Positions 35,268-43,089 of a stretch of DNA of 64,000 bases are shown piece by piece. Position 1 is the stretch's first letter. Each line of letters opens with the position of its first letter. The translations under genes were made by a program, and so were the position numbers. The stretch comes from CAWDVK01 sp963805715. Lineage in GTDB: Bacteria; Actinomycetota; Actinomycetes; Streptosporangiales; Streptosporangiaceae. Below the pieces are notes generated by a model that made no database searches, had not been told where the DNA came from, and was given only the letters and a program-made list of their open reading frames with translations. The stretch spans positions 40,514 through 104,513 of the forward strand of contig CAWDVK010000010.1 in the NCBI GenBank assembly GCA_963805715.1, in the 5' to 3' direction.

Positions 35268-35560
35268 TCAGGACGCCAGGAACACGGAATCGGCGTGCCA
35301 TTCGAGGAACTCGGCGTTGGGCCGATCGGCGCGGCGAGCTGGCGCGGCAACGGCCTGTTGCGCTCGCGCCCTGGCATAGAAGTCCTCGCCATTTCCGTAC
35401 TCCTGACGCAGGCGAGGACTGACCATGAGGACTCGCGTCGCCGGGTGCACGCCGAGATACCCGCGATCGAAGAGAGTGTGGACGTCGGAGCGCAGCAGCA
35501 GGCCGTTGTCGACTCGGTTCTCGCCCTCTCTGGTTACGGGACGCTCCTGGTCGACACCGT
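35268..35560 (-). pseudogene. C-terminal remnant of an HNH endonuclease
   Basis: The minus strand reads ENRVDNGLLLRSDVHTLFD then RGYLGVHPATRVLMVSPRL, followed by YGNGEDFYARA and RADRPNAEFLEWHADSVF. This matches the end of HNH nucleases whose catalytic segment is HIRPxxxGGxxxxDNGLxLRxDxHxLFD. Here the first catalytic His has been replaced (QERPVTREG), and no N-terminal domain or start codon exists upstream. It is a dead fragment of a restriction-type nuclease. Confidence 0.72.
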
Positions 35561-35590
35561 AGCCGGAGCCCGCACCGGGTTCCTCGGCGG

Positions 35591-36138
35591 GTGACCGACG
35601 CTTCCGGCGACCTCGCCAGTGTTATCGCCGAACTCGCCGACCGGCTACCGACCGGTCATATAACCTCCTGGGCGCGGATCCTGCGCTCGGTCCCGGCCAG
35701 TGGTCTGGGAGTGCACGCTATAGCTCTCGAGGCCAGGCTGATCGACGCCAGGCCCGGTATCACGATGGGCGGGGCGGCTGCTCGCCTGATCGCTGCGTGG
35801 CAGGCACCGCTGACCAAGGCGGCACTCTTCACGGGACCCTCGGGGCGGCCGCTGCCTTCGTGGAGATCCAGCAGGATGTTAACTTCTGGATCTGGCCAGG
35901 CGGCAGGCGACCGACCGTGGGAGCCTCACGGGCCGCGCTGCACGCGAAGGTGATTGCTGCCGACGAGCGCGTCGCGCTGATCGGAAGTGCCAACCTCACC
36001 GACAAGGCGCTCGCGGTCAACCTGGAACTTGGCGTCATCATCCGCGACCCTGAGATCGTCGGCCGGATAGTCCGCCACTTCCGTGCGCTCATGCAACCCG
36101 GCGCGGGCGTACTCGAACCGTTCCGCAGTAGCGCTTGA
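35591..36138 (+). pseudogene. Remnant of a DrmC-like phospholipase-D protein
   Basis: From GTG 35591 the N-terminal part reads LASVIAELADRLPTGHITSW and resembles the helical start of DrmC-like proteins. After about 35830 the coding changes frame, and the C-terminal part ALHAKVIAADERVALIGSAN followed by LTDKALAVNLELGVIIRD contains the HKD motif (H-x-K, later D and GSAN). The central 100 residues, including the first HKD half, are mostly gone. DrmC belongs to the DISARM phage-defence system. It is a decayed gene; whether it came from DISARM is inference. Confidence 0.6.
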
Positions 36139-36250
36139 ACCGAGGGCTACATGCGCGTAGTCGTCACCAGTGGTATCTACTGCGACTCCCCTGCACCGTG
36201 GCCGCCGTCGGGCCTTTCATTGACGTTGGGGACCTTGCTGAGGAAGTTCC

Positions 36251-36577
36251 ATGGTGATCACCGGCCCGTCCTTGCCTTACGATCGGCGCGTGACCTTCTG
36301 GGATGTCGTCCAGCCGCGCCATGTCCACCAGGCTGTGGCCGAGTACGACCGGCTTGGCCAAGACGAGTTCCTGGCATTGCACGGATTCGGCCGTGCCCGC
36401 GCCTACTTGCTCATAATCGACGGCAAGGCCTATGACTCCAAGGCAATCCTGGGCGTTGCTTATGGCTGCGCCACCGGACGGCCCCTTACCTCGGCGGAGT
36501 TCAGCGGAGGCGTCGCCGGCGCGGCCGGCGCGCTGCGCGAGCTGGGATTCGAAGTACGCAATTTCCGCGGTCACTAA
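36251..36577 (+). CDS. Stand-alone ScoMcrA-like N-terminal head domain protein
   Basis: A 108-residue protein starting at 36251 behind AGGAAG. It contains HVHQAVAEYDRLGQDEFLAL, GFGRARAYLLIIDGKAYDSK, AILGVAYG and SAEFSGGVAGAAGALRELGF, the head domain of ScoMcrA, a nuclease that recognises modified (methylated or phosphorothioated) DNA. The SRA and HNH parts are absent: the gene stops naturally after the head. An HNH fragment lies 0.7 kb away on the other strand. It may be a gene split by rearrangement or a small DNA-binding protein. Confidence 0.72.
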   Translation: MVITGPSLPYDRRVTFWDVVQPRHVHQAVAEYDRLGQDEFLALHGFGRARAYLLIIDGKAYDSKAILGVAYGCATGRPLTSAEFSGGVAGAAGALRELGFEVRNFRGH

Positions 36578-36751
36578 CTCGACAGCTATGACCGTCCCGT
36601 TAGCGGGCCCCCTGCTACCAGATGTGACGTTCTCGTTGCTGACGTCCGTGGATCTACGCAGCAGGCAAGGGTAAGAGCCAGTGCCGAGCCTGCGGTCGAG
36701 CTTGCAGCGGAGCTAACTGGTCCCGAGGACGGCACGGACGCCGTCAGCCAG

Positions 36752-36964
36752 TCACGCTCGCATACTCCGTGGCGAGGGCGCGGGAATGGGCCGTCCGGTT
36801 GCCTTAGCAGCCTCAAGCCAGGCTTCCGCAGCCCCTTCCACCTCGGCAACCGCGTCATGCGGAGTAGAGCCGTGTGCTGTACAGAACGGCAAGTCAGGAA
36901 CGTCGGCGATCCAGGTCTGATCCTCGTCGCTCCAGAAGACCTCAATCCGATAGCCAGCGGTCAT
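36752..36964 (-). CDS. hicB: HicB-like antitoxin
   Basis: A 70-residue protein with the HicB partial RNase H-like fold: YRIEVFWSDEDQTWIADVPD, LPFCTAHGSTPHDAVAEVEG and AAEAWLEAAKATGRPIPAP. Its start (36964) overlaps the HicA stop by four bases, the usual HicAB arrangement. It should neutralise HicA. No C-terminal DNA-binding domain is present, so autoregulation may need another factor. Confidence 0.88.
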   Translation of the reverse strand: MTAGYRIEVFWSDEDQTWIADVPDLPFCTAHGSTPHDAVAEVEGAAEAWLEAAKATGRPIPAPSPRSMRA

Positions 36965-37227
36965 CGATTCTCCTCCACCCGCAGATGGTACCTGCGGGCA
37001 AGCGTGGCGACCTGGCGGACCTGGTAGCGCTTGGCCTGTCCCTTTTCCTCTTGCAGGTTGATGAATTCCTCGATGCCTGGCCGGGCGAACACGCGATGGC
37101 TGCCTCGTCCTCCGACCTCTCGGAATCCGAGAGCCTCGAGCAAGGTAATTAAGTCCGTAAAGTCAACGTTTCCCACGTTGCCAGCAAGGATGCGCTCGAG
37201 TAGCCGGGTTGGCCGCATACGTGACAA
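36961..37227 (-). CDS. hicA: HicA-like mRNA interferase toxin
   Basis: An 88-residue protein (ATG 37218 is also possible). Residues 23-70 show the HicA double-stranded RNA-binding-like fold: LITLLEALGFREVGGRGSHR followed by VFARPGIEEFIN. His44 in GSHR is the catalytic residue of the family. HicA cleaves mRNA and stops growth when free. It is encoded first, before HicB, with a four-base overlap. Confidence 0.87.
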   Translation of the reverse strand: MSRMRPTRLLERILAGNVGNVDFTDLITLLEALGFREVGGRGSHRVFARPGIEEFINLQEEKGQAKRYQVRQVATLARRYHLRVEENR

Positions 37228-37255
37228 GCTATCGGCGCCTCACGACAGTTGCGTC

Positions 37256-39244
37256 TCACTGGATCAGCCACTGCCGTCCCGCAGCAACCATGCAGGTGCT
37301 GATCACCGCCCACGTGCCGATGGCCGTGGAATCGCTGGGATCGGCTAGGCACAGACCGGACACCGGATTCACCAGAGTGGCGTCGCTACCTGACGCCAGG
37401 ACCACATGCCACTTCTGCGCGCCAGTCCCCTTGCATCCCTGCAGGTCAACATGCGTGCCAGCAGACTTGCCAGAGTGCCCCACCCCCAGGCACCTGCCGA
37501 GCGCCCGCAGCGTCCCGTCCGGCTCCACGGTCCACGCTTGCTCCCCAGCCCCGTCGCACCCCCGAATCTCCACCTTGGTCCCGTCCGCCGCCTTGTTTCC
37601 AGTCCCGTCCAGGCACCGCCCCGCGATCATCGACATCACCGGCCCGGCCGGCAGCGTCCACGCCTGCGCCCGCTCCCCGTCGCAGGTCAGGGTGATCACC
37701 CGTACCCAGTTGCTCGCGATCCCGCCAGGATCAGCCAGGCACAGCCCCGACCCAGGATTGACCAGAGCGATCGCTCCTCCGGCAGCATGCCGATTCACCG
37801 CTCGCGGATAGGCCAGCCGCCACTGCTGCAGCGCGCTCCCGCTGCAGGACTCCAGCCGCACCCGCCCGCCCGCCGAGCCGGTCCCCTGCAGGCACTCCCC
37901 GTGGATCCGCAGCGAGCCGTCCTCGGCGTAGGTCCAGCGCTCCGCGCTGCTCCCATCGCAGGTGTAGAGGTCAGCCGCGGTCCCGACCGCCGCGCTGTTG
38001 CCGATATCGTTCAGGCACTTCCCCGCCAGGTCCAGCCGCACGAGTCCGATGGGTCCCTTATCCGCCGCGACGCCGACGGCCCAGCCGAAGCTCACCGAGC
38101 CGGCGTCCCCCTTGCCGTCCATCGCGCTCACGGTCACCTGATAGCTGCCGGTCACGGACAGCACGCCGGTGATCTTTCCCGAAGCACTGATCGAGGCCCC
38201 GGGCGGCAGCCCGGCAGCGGTGAATGACGCCGCGCCCCCCGCGCCCGGATCGGCCGACCGCACCTGCACATCAGCGGAGCCGCCGGCCGCACTCGCCTGG
38301 CTGCCAGGATTCAGCAGCGGCAGCGCACCGGGAGCCAGCTGATCGAGGTCGACGTTCCCGGGGTCGCTGATTCCGCTCACCGTTCCGGAACTCGAGTACT
38401 GCCAGAACGCCCAGGTGGTCCAGCCGGCCGGTAGCGCCGGGCTGGAATCGCTGCTGTAGTCCGGCACCCAGAGCGGAGTCTTGCCGAACGCCGTGCTGCC
38501 GCCCGTGCAGGTGGCCCACCAGGGCCCCGGCGTGTAGATGACCGGAAGCTGACCGGTCTTCCGCTGCACCTCGGCGTCGAAAGCCTTGATCCACGCCACC
38601 ATGGCGGCGTGGCTCAGCCCGTAACACTCCGCGCCATAAGGGTTGTACTCGATGTCGAGCATGACCGGCACGGTCGCGTCCGCGGATCCCAGGTAGCTGG
38701 TGAGATAGTCGGCCTGGGCCACCGGGCTCTTACTGCCGCCGTTGCCGTTGGGAATGGCGAAAGAGTAGGCAAACACCGACAGCCCGGCTGCCTTCGCGGC
38801 CGCCAGATCGGACAGCGCATGCGGGTTGCGGTAATAGGTGCCCTCGGTGGCCTTGACGGCCGCGAACTGGATCCCACTCGAGGCGACATCCGCCCAGTTG
38901 ATCGCGGCCCCGTTTGGATGCTGGAAGGATGCCACATCAATGCCCTGCACCGCCCCGGCGATCACCCCGTCCGCCGACGACCTGCTGCCGCCGCTTGCGG
39001 GATGCGCGAGCTGCCGCAGCAGCTCTGGCGAGTGCGTGGCCCCGACATTGAAATGACTGACCGGCTGGCCACCGCCGGCACCAGCGCCGACCTCCGCTCC
39101 CGCGTTCCCCGGCCCCGGACCTCGCGCCCCCGGCGCGGCTTGCGCGCTAGGCCCGGCCGCCGCAGCGATTGCCAGCAAAACCCCGCTGACAGCAGCCAGC
39201 GTGACGGCACCCGCCCGTCGGCGCAGCAGTAACCGCGACTCCAT
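37256..39244 (-). CDS. Secreted GH25 lysozyme with ricin-type lectin domains
   Basis: A 662-residue exported protein. A signal peptide covers 1-37 (ending AQAAPG). The GH25 domain spans about 100-310, beginning GIDVASFQHP with Asp103, and carries the catalytic strand VMLDIEYNP (Asp197, Glu199). A putative Ig-like domain follows (GGAASFTAAGLPPGASISAS). Two ricin B-type lectin repeats (about 395-525 and 525-662) have QxW-type ends such as QQWRLAY, QAWTLPAG and QKWHVVL. It should hydrolyse peptidoglycan outside the cell and bind sugars. It stands alone and is convergent with nothing. Confidence 0.9.
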   Translation of the reverse strand: MESRLLLRRRAGAVTLAAVSGVLLAIAAAAGPSAQAAPGARGPGPGNAGAEVGAGAGGGQPVSHFNVGATHSPELLRQLAHPASGGSRSSADGVIAGAVQGIDVASFQHPNGAAINWADVASSGIQFAAVKATEGTYYRNPHALSDLAAAKAAGLSVFAYSFAIPNGNGGSKSPVAQADYLTSYLGSADATVPVMLDIEYNPYGAECYGLSHAAMVAWIKAFDAEVQRKTGQLPVIYTPGPWWATCTGGSTAFGKTPLWVPDYSSDSSPALPAGWTTWAFWQYSSSGTVSGISDPGNVDLDQLAPGALPLLNPGSQASAAGGSADVQVRSADPGAGGAASFTAAGLPPGASISASGKITGVLSVTGSYQVTVSAMDGKGDAGSVSFGWAVGVAADKGPIGLVRLDLAGKCLNDIGNSAAVGTAADLYTCDGSSAERWTYAEDGSLRIHGECLQGTGSAGGRVRLESCSGSALQQWRLAYPRAVNRHAAGGAIALVNPGSGLCLADPGGIASNWVRVITLTCDGERAQAWTLPAGPVMSMIAGRCLDGTGNKAADGTKVEIRGCDGAGEQAWTVEPDGTLRALGRCLGVGHSGKSAGTHVDLQGCKGTGAQKWHVVLASGSDATLVNPVSGLCLADPSDSTAIGTWAVISTCMVAAGRQWLIQ

Positions 39245-39456
39245 CCCGTTCCCCGTTTCCCCAGGCGGGCAGCAAACAAAAGGAGCCTACGGGACTCTCC
39301 GCCGCCCGCTCCCCTGAAACGCCGATCGCATCAGCACCTTGCGTCGCGCCTCGTCGCCAACTAACCAGCGCCGTCCGCCTGTCCAGGGCGATGACCGCCG
39401 TCTGCCGAGCTGATCCCCTCCGTTAACCTGGCGACCACGATCAAGGGAGGCACGGC

Positions 39457-40938
39457 GTGACGGACTGGGACATCGTGCTGCGCGGCGGCCGCGTGATCGA
39501 TCCCGAAACCGGCCTGGACGAGATCCGCAACGTCGCCATCACCGGCGACCGGGTCACCGAGATCGCCCCCAGCCTCGGCCCCGCCCGAGAAGACATCGAC
39601 GTCCACGGCCTGGTCGTCACCGCCGGCTTCATCGACCTGCACAGCCACGTGAACTCCATCCCCGGCCTCCGGCTGCAGGCCCTCGACGGCGTCACCACCG
39701 CCCTTGAGCTGGAAGCAGGCGTCACTCCGGTCGCCGCCGCCTACCAGAGGGCCGCCGACGAGGGCCGTCCCGTCAACTACGGCTTCGCCACCTCCTGGGC
39801 CCTGGCCCGGATGGAATCAGTGGCCGGCATCGCGCTCGACGGCAGCCTCGGCACGTTCCTGCGGAACATCTCCGCCCCCGCCTGGCAGCGCCCGGCCGCG
39901 CCGATGGAGGTCAACGCGGTCCTGGCCCGGCTGTCCGCTGACCTGGCCGACGGCGCGCTCGGCATCGGCGTGCTCGTCGGCTACGCGCCGAACTCCGACC
40001 CGGCCGAGTACCTGCAGGTCGCCGAGCTGGCCGCCGAGGCGGGCGTGCCCACCTTCACGCACGCCCGCGACATGATCGAGATGGTGCCGGACGCCGTGAT
40101 CGACGGCGCGGAGGAACTCGTCCGCGCGGCCGGCGAGACCGGCGCGCAGATGCACTACTGCCACGTCAACAGCACCTCCCAGCGCCACATCGACCGGGTC
40201 CTCGGCCTGGTCAGCCGGGCGCAGGCGGAAGGCGCGCGCGTCTCCACCGAGGCCTACCCGTACGGATCCGGCATGACCGGGATCGGCGCGGCTTTCCTTT
40301 CTCCTGAACGGCTGCACGAGCGCGGTCTCACCCCGTCCTCACTCACCTACGCCCCCACCGGCGAGCGCGTCGCCGACGAGGATCGCCTCCGCGAGCTGCG
40401 CCAGTCCGACCCCGGCGGCCTGGTCATCATCGAGCTGCTCAAAGACGACGACCCGGCCGACCGCGACCTGCTGCTGCGCTCCCTGACCTTCCCCGGCGCC
40501 ATGATCGCCAGCGACGCCATGCCGCTGACCTGGCTCGGCCCCGAGCCCGACCCGCTCACCTGGCCGCTGCCCGCCACCGCGGTCACCCACCCCCGCACCG
40601 CCGGCACCTTCTCCCGCGCCCTGCGCCTGCTCACCCGCGACGCCGCGAACCTCAGCCTCGCCGACGCTGTGAGCCGCTGCAGCCTCCTGCCCGCCCGCCT
40701 GCTCGAAGCCCGCGTCCCGGCCATGCGCCGCAAGGGCCGCCTCCAGCCCGGCAGCGACGCCGACATCGTGATCTTTGACCCCGCCACCATCACCGACCAG
40801 GCCACCTACACAGCCAGCACCCGTCCCTCCGCCGGCATCCCCCACGTCCTCGTCGCCGGCACCTTCGTCGTCCGAAACGGAACCGTCGTCCCCGGCGCCC
40901 TGCCTGGCCACCCCATCCGCGCCACCCCCCGCTATTGA
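39457..40938 (+). CDS. N-acyl-D-amino-acid deacylase-like amidohydrolase
   Basis: A 493-residue metal-dependent amidohydrolase starting with GTG 39457 behind AAGGGAGG. The N-terminal strand layer (DIVLRGGRVIDPETGLDEI) and the metal motif FIDLHSHVNS (His62, His64) are typical of D-aminoacylases and dihydroorotase-like enzymes. Further conserved pieces are FTHARDMIE, MHYCHVNSTS and MIASDAMPL. It probably releases free D-amino acids or related amides. It precedes the VOC and decarboxylase genes on the same strand by 170 bases and may belong to the same pathway. Confidence 0.82.
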   Translation: MTDWDIVLRGGRVIDPETGLDEIRNVAITGDRVTEIAPSLGPAREDIDVHGLVVTAGFIDLHSHVNSIPGLRLQALDGVTTALELEAGVTPVAAAYQRAADEGRPVNYGFATSWALARMESVAGIALDGSLGTFLRNISAPAWQRPAAPMEVNAVLARLSADLADGALGIGVLVGYAPNSDPAEYLQVAELAAEAGVPTFTHARDMIEMVPDAVIDGAEELVRAAGETGAQMHYCHVNSTSQRHIDRVLGLVSRAQAEGARVSTEAYPYGSGMTGIGAAFLSPERLHERGLTPSSLTYAPTGERVADEDRLRELRQSDPGGLVIIELLKDDDPADRDLLLRSLTFPGAMIASDAMPLTWLGPEPDPLTWPLPATAVTHPRTAGTFSRALRLLTRDAANLSLADAVSRCSLLPARLLEARVPAMRRKGRLQPGSDADIVIFDPATITDQATYTASTRPSAGIPHVLVAGTFVVRNGTVVPGALPGHPIRATPRY

Positions 40939-41107
40939 CCCGGCGGTCCGGGGTGTACCACGATCTCCATCAGCACATTGGCGCGGATGTACCCGGTGAA
41001 GGTGCCGGGCAGCAACCGCCCGATCCAGGACGAGGCCGCCGCAGCGGGCCCGCCGCGGCGGGCCTGCCGGGCAGCGGCCCCGAGATCGGCAGGGAGAGGC
41101 GGATCGA

Positions 41108-41593
41108 GTGCCCCCGCACCGGGAGCAGCGCGCCGGGCCTGGCGATGATGGCGTGCGCCGCATCCATCACGTCGGCATCACTGTGGCAGATCTTGACCGG
41201 TCGCTCGTCTTTTACCGCGACCTGCTGGGAATGGCCGTCCTAGGGCGCAGTGACGACGAGGACGTGGGCGCGATCGTCGGATTGCCGGGCGCGCGCGTGC
41301 GCGCCGCCGACCTTGACGCCGGGAATGGCCAGCTCGTCGAGCTGCTCGAGTACGGCTCCCCGAACGGGGACCGGGGCGCTTACGGCCCTGACACGGTCGG
41401 GAGCTGCCATCTCTCGCTGCAGGTGGCCGACCTGCGCTCGGCGCTCTCGCGCCTGGCCGGCGGCGGCTTCATGCCGGCGGGCCAGCCTGCCAGGCTGACC
41501 GAGGGAGGAGTGTGGCAGGACTGCACGGTTGTCTACCTCCGTGACCCGGACGGCGTCTTCGTCGAGCTCATCGAGCGAGGCGCGGGTGGCTGA
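41108..41593 (+). CDS. VOC-family (glyoxalase/dioxygenase fold) protein
   Basis: A 161-residue protein (an internal GTG at 41153 would start it at VRRIHHVG). The two VOC half-domains are clear: IHHVGITVADLDRSLVFYRD, ELLEYGSP, then CHLSLQVADLRSALSRLAG and VYLRDPDGVFVELIE. The metal ligands would be the His in HHVGI, the Glu in ELLEY, the His in SCHLSL and the last Glu. Such enzymes are epimerases, lyases or dioxygenases. It ends two bases before the decarboxylase start, so the two are one transcript. Confidence 0.88.
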   Translation: MPPHREQRAGPGDDGVRRIHHVGITVADLDRSLVFYRDLLGMAVLGRSDDEDVGAIVGLPGARVRAADLDAGNGQLVELLEYGSPNGDRGAYGPDTVGSCHLSLQVADLRSALSRLAGGGFMPAGQPARLTEGGVWQDCTVVYLRDPDGVFVELIERGAGG

Positions 41594-41595
41594 CC

Positions 41596-43032
41596 ATGGA
41601 TGAGGCTGCCCTGGTCGCGGAGTCCCGCATCGATGACTGCCTCTCGGTTCGTGGTGACCATCTGTGGATCGAGGGCTGCGACGCCGTGGAGCTTGCGGCG
41701 CGCTTCGGGACGCCGATCTACGTCGTATCGGAGAACCAGCTGCGCAGGAACGTCCGCCGTCTGGCCCGGGCCTTTTCCGGCCAGTGGCCGGGCCCGGTCC
41801 GCGTGCTGCCCTCGATCAAGGCCAACCACGTGCTCGCCCTGCGCCGGATCCTCTCTACCGAGGGACTCGGCTGCGACACCTTCGGCCCCTCGGAACTGTG
41901 GGCCGCCCTGGCCTGCGGGGTGGCGCCCGCGCTGATCTCCGTCAACGGCACCGGCAAGTCCGCAGAGCTCGTTGACCAGGCAGTGGCGGCAGGCTGCCGC
42001 ATCACCCTGGATGCACCGCGAGAGCTCGACCTCGCGGTGGCGGCCGCGCGCAAGCATGGGCGCCGGGCCCAGCTCCGGGTGCGGGTACGACCGAGCCTCT
42101 CCGGCCTGGAGCACGTTCCATCCGACTTCAGCCTCGAAGGCGACTCCATTACTGAGGTCTCGCGCCGGTACAAGGCCGGGATCCCGATGAACGAGCTGCT
42201 ACCGCTGGGCAGGCGCGCGCTCCGCGCCGAGGAGGTCGAACTCGTCGGTGTGCATGCCCACTTCGCCCGGCACACCCGCCGTCTCGACGTATGGGCCGCG
42301 ATGATGACGGCGCTCGGCGACGCGGTCGGCCGCCTGTCCGAGGCGTGGGGAGGCTGGCAGCCCAGCGAGCTCGACATCGGGGGCGGCTTCCCCACCGGAC
42401 GGGATCCGACCGGCCGGGCCATCCCGCGTCTGGCAGCTGAACCGGGCCCGGCGCCGCCAGCGGAACGGTACGCCGAGGTGATCGCCTCGAGCCTGTCCCG
42501 GTCACTGGCCGCCCACGGCATCTCCGCATCGGGCAAGACGCTCGAGATCGAGCCGGGCCGGGCCTGTTACGCCGACATCGGCGTCCACTTGAGCCGGGTC
42601 ATCAACATCAAGAATGAAGCAGAGCCTGCGCCCCTTCGTTTTGTCGAGCTCGACACCACCGAGATGTTCCTCATCAACGTCCACCTCGAGCACAATCGCT
42701 GGTCCCATGTCGTCGCGAGCCGGGCGTCGCAGCCCCCGGCCATGGTGGCCGATCTGGTCGGGATGAGCTGCGGCTTCGACACGATCGTTCCCGATGCGCG
42801 GCTGCCCGAGGTGGAGCCAGGGGACCTGGTGGCCTTTCTCGACACCGGTGCCTATCAGGAAGCCTGCGCCAGCAATTTCAACGCCATGCCACGTCCCGCC
42901 ACCGTGCTCGTGCGGGACGCCGTAGCGACCGTCGTGCGCCGGGCCGAGACGATCGAGGATGTCTTCCGCCGAGACCTCGGCTTCCCGCCCGGCGACCCGG
43001 CCGGCCGGCCGCGACAGCACGCCGGGGAATGA
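41596..43032 (+). CDS. PLP-dependent amino-acid decarboxylase (DAP/Orn decarboxylase type)
   Basis: A 478-residue fold-III PLP enzyme. The cofactor Lys is at about 75 (LPSIKANH), the phosphate-binding motif is DIGGGFPTG, and the C-terminal half carries IEPGRACYADIGVHL and FLDTGAYQEAC. Members include diaminopimelate, ornithine, arginine and carboxynorspermidine decarboxylases. The segment HAHFARHTRR is unusual, and the protein is not part of a lysine operon. Linkage with a D-amino-acid deacylase and an APC permease points to catabolism of an amino acid derivative. Confidence 0.85.
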   Translation: MDEAALVAESRIDDCLSVRGDHLWIEGCDAVELAARFGTPIYVVSENQLRRNVRRLARAFSGQWPGPVRVLPSIKANHVLALRRILSTEGLGCDTFGPSELWAALACGVAPALISVNGTGKSAELVDQAVAAGCRITLDAPRELDLAVAAARKHGRRAQLRVRVRPSLSGLEHVPSDFSLEGDSITEVSRRYKAGIPMNELLPLGRRALRAEEVELVGVHAHFARHTRRLDVWAAMMTALGDAVGRLSEAWGGWQPSELDIGGGFPTGRDPTGRAIPRLAAEPGPAPPAERYAEVIASSLSRSLAAHGISASGKTLEIEPGRACYADIGVHLSRVINIKNEAEPAPLRFVELDTTEMFLINVHLEHNRWSHVVASRASQPPAMVADLVGMSCGFDTIVPDARLPEVEPGDLVAFLDTGAYQEACASNFNAMPRPATVLVRDAVATVVRRAETIEDVFRRDLGFPPGDPAGRPRQHAGE

Positions 43033-43089
43033 ATCCCGGCACGGCCATGACCCGCCCGGATGGAATGGCCGGCCGCCCGCCGGGATCGG

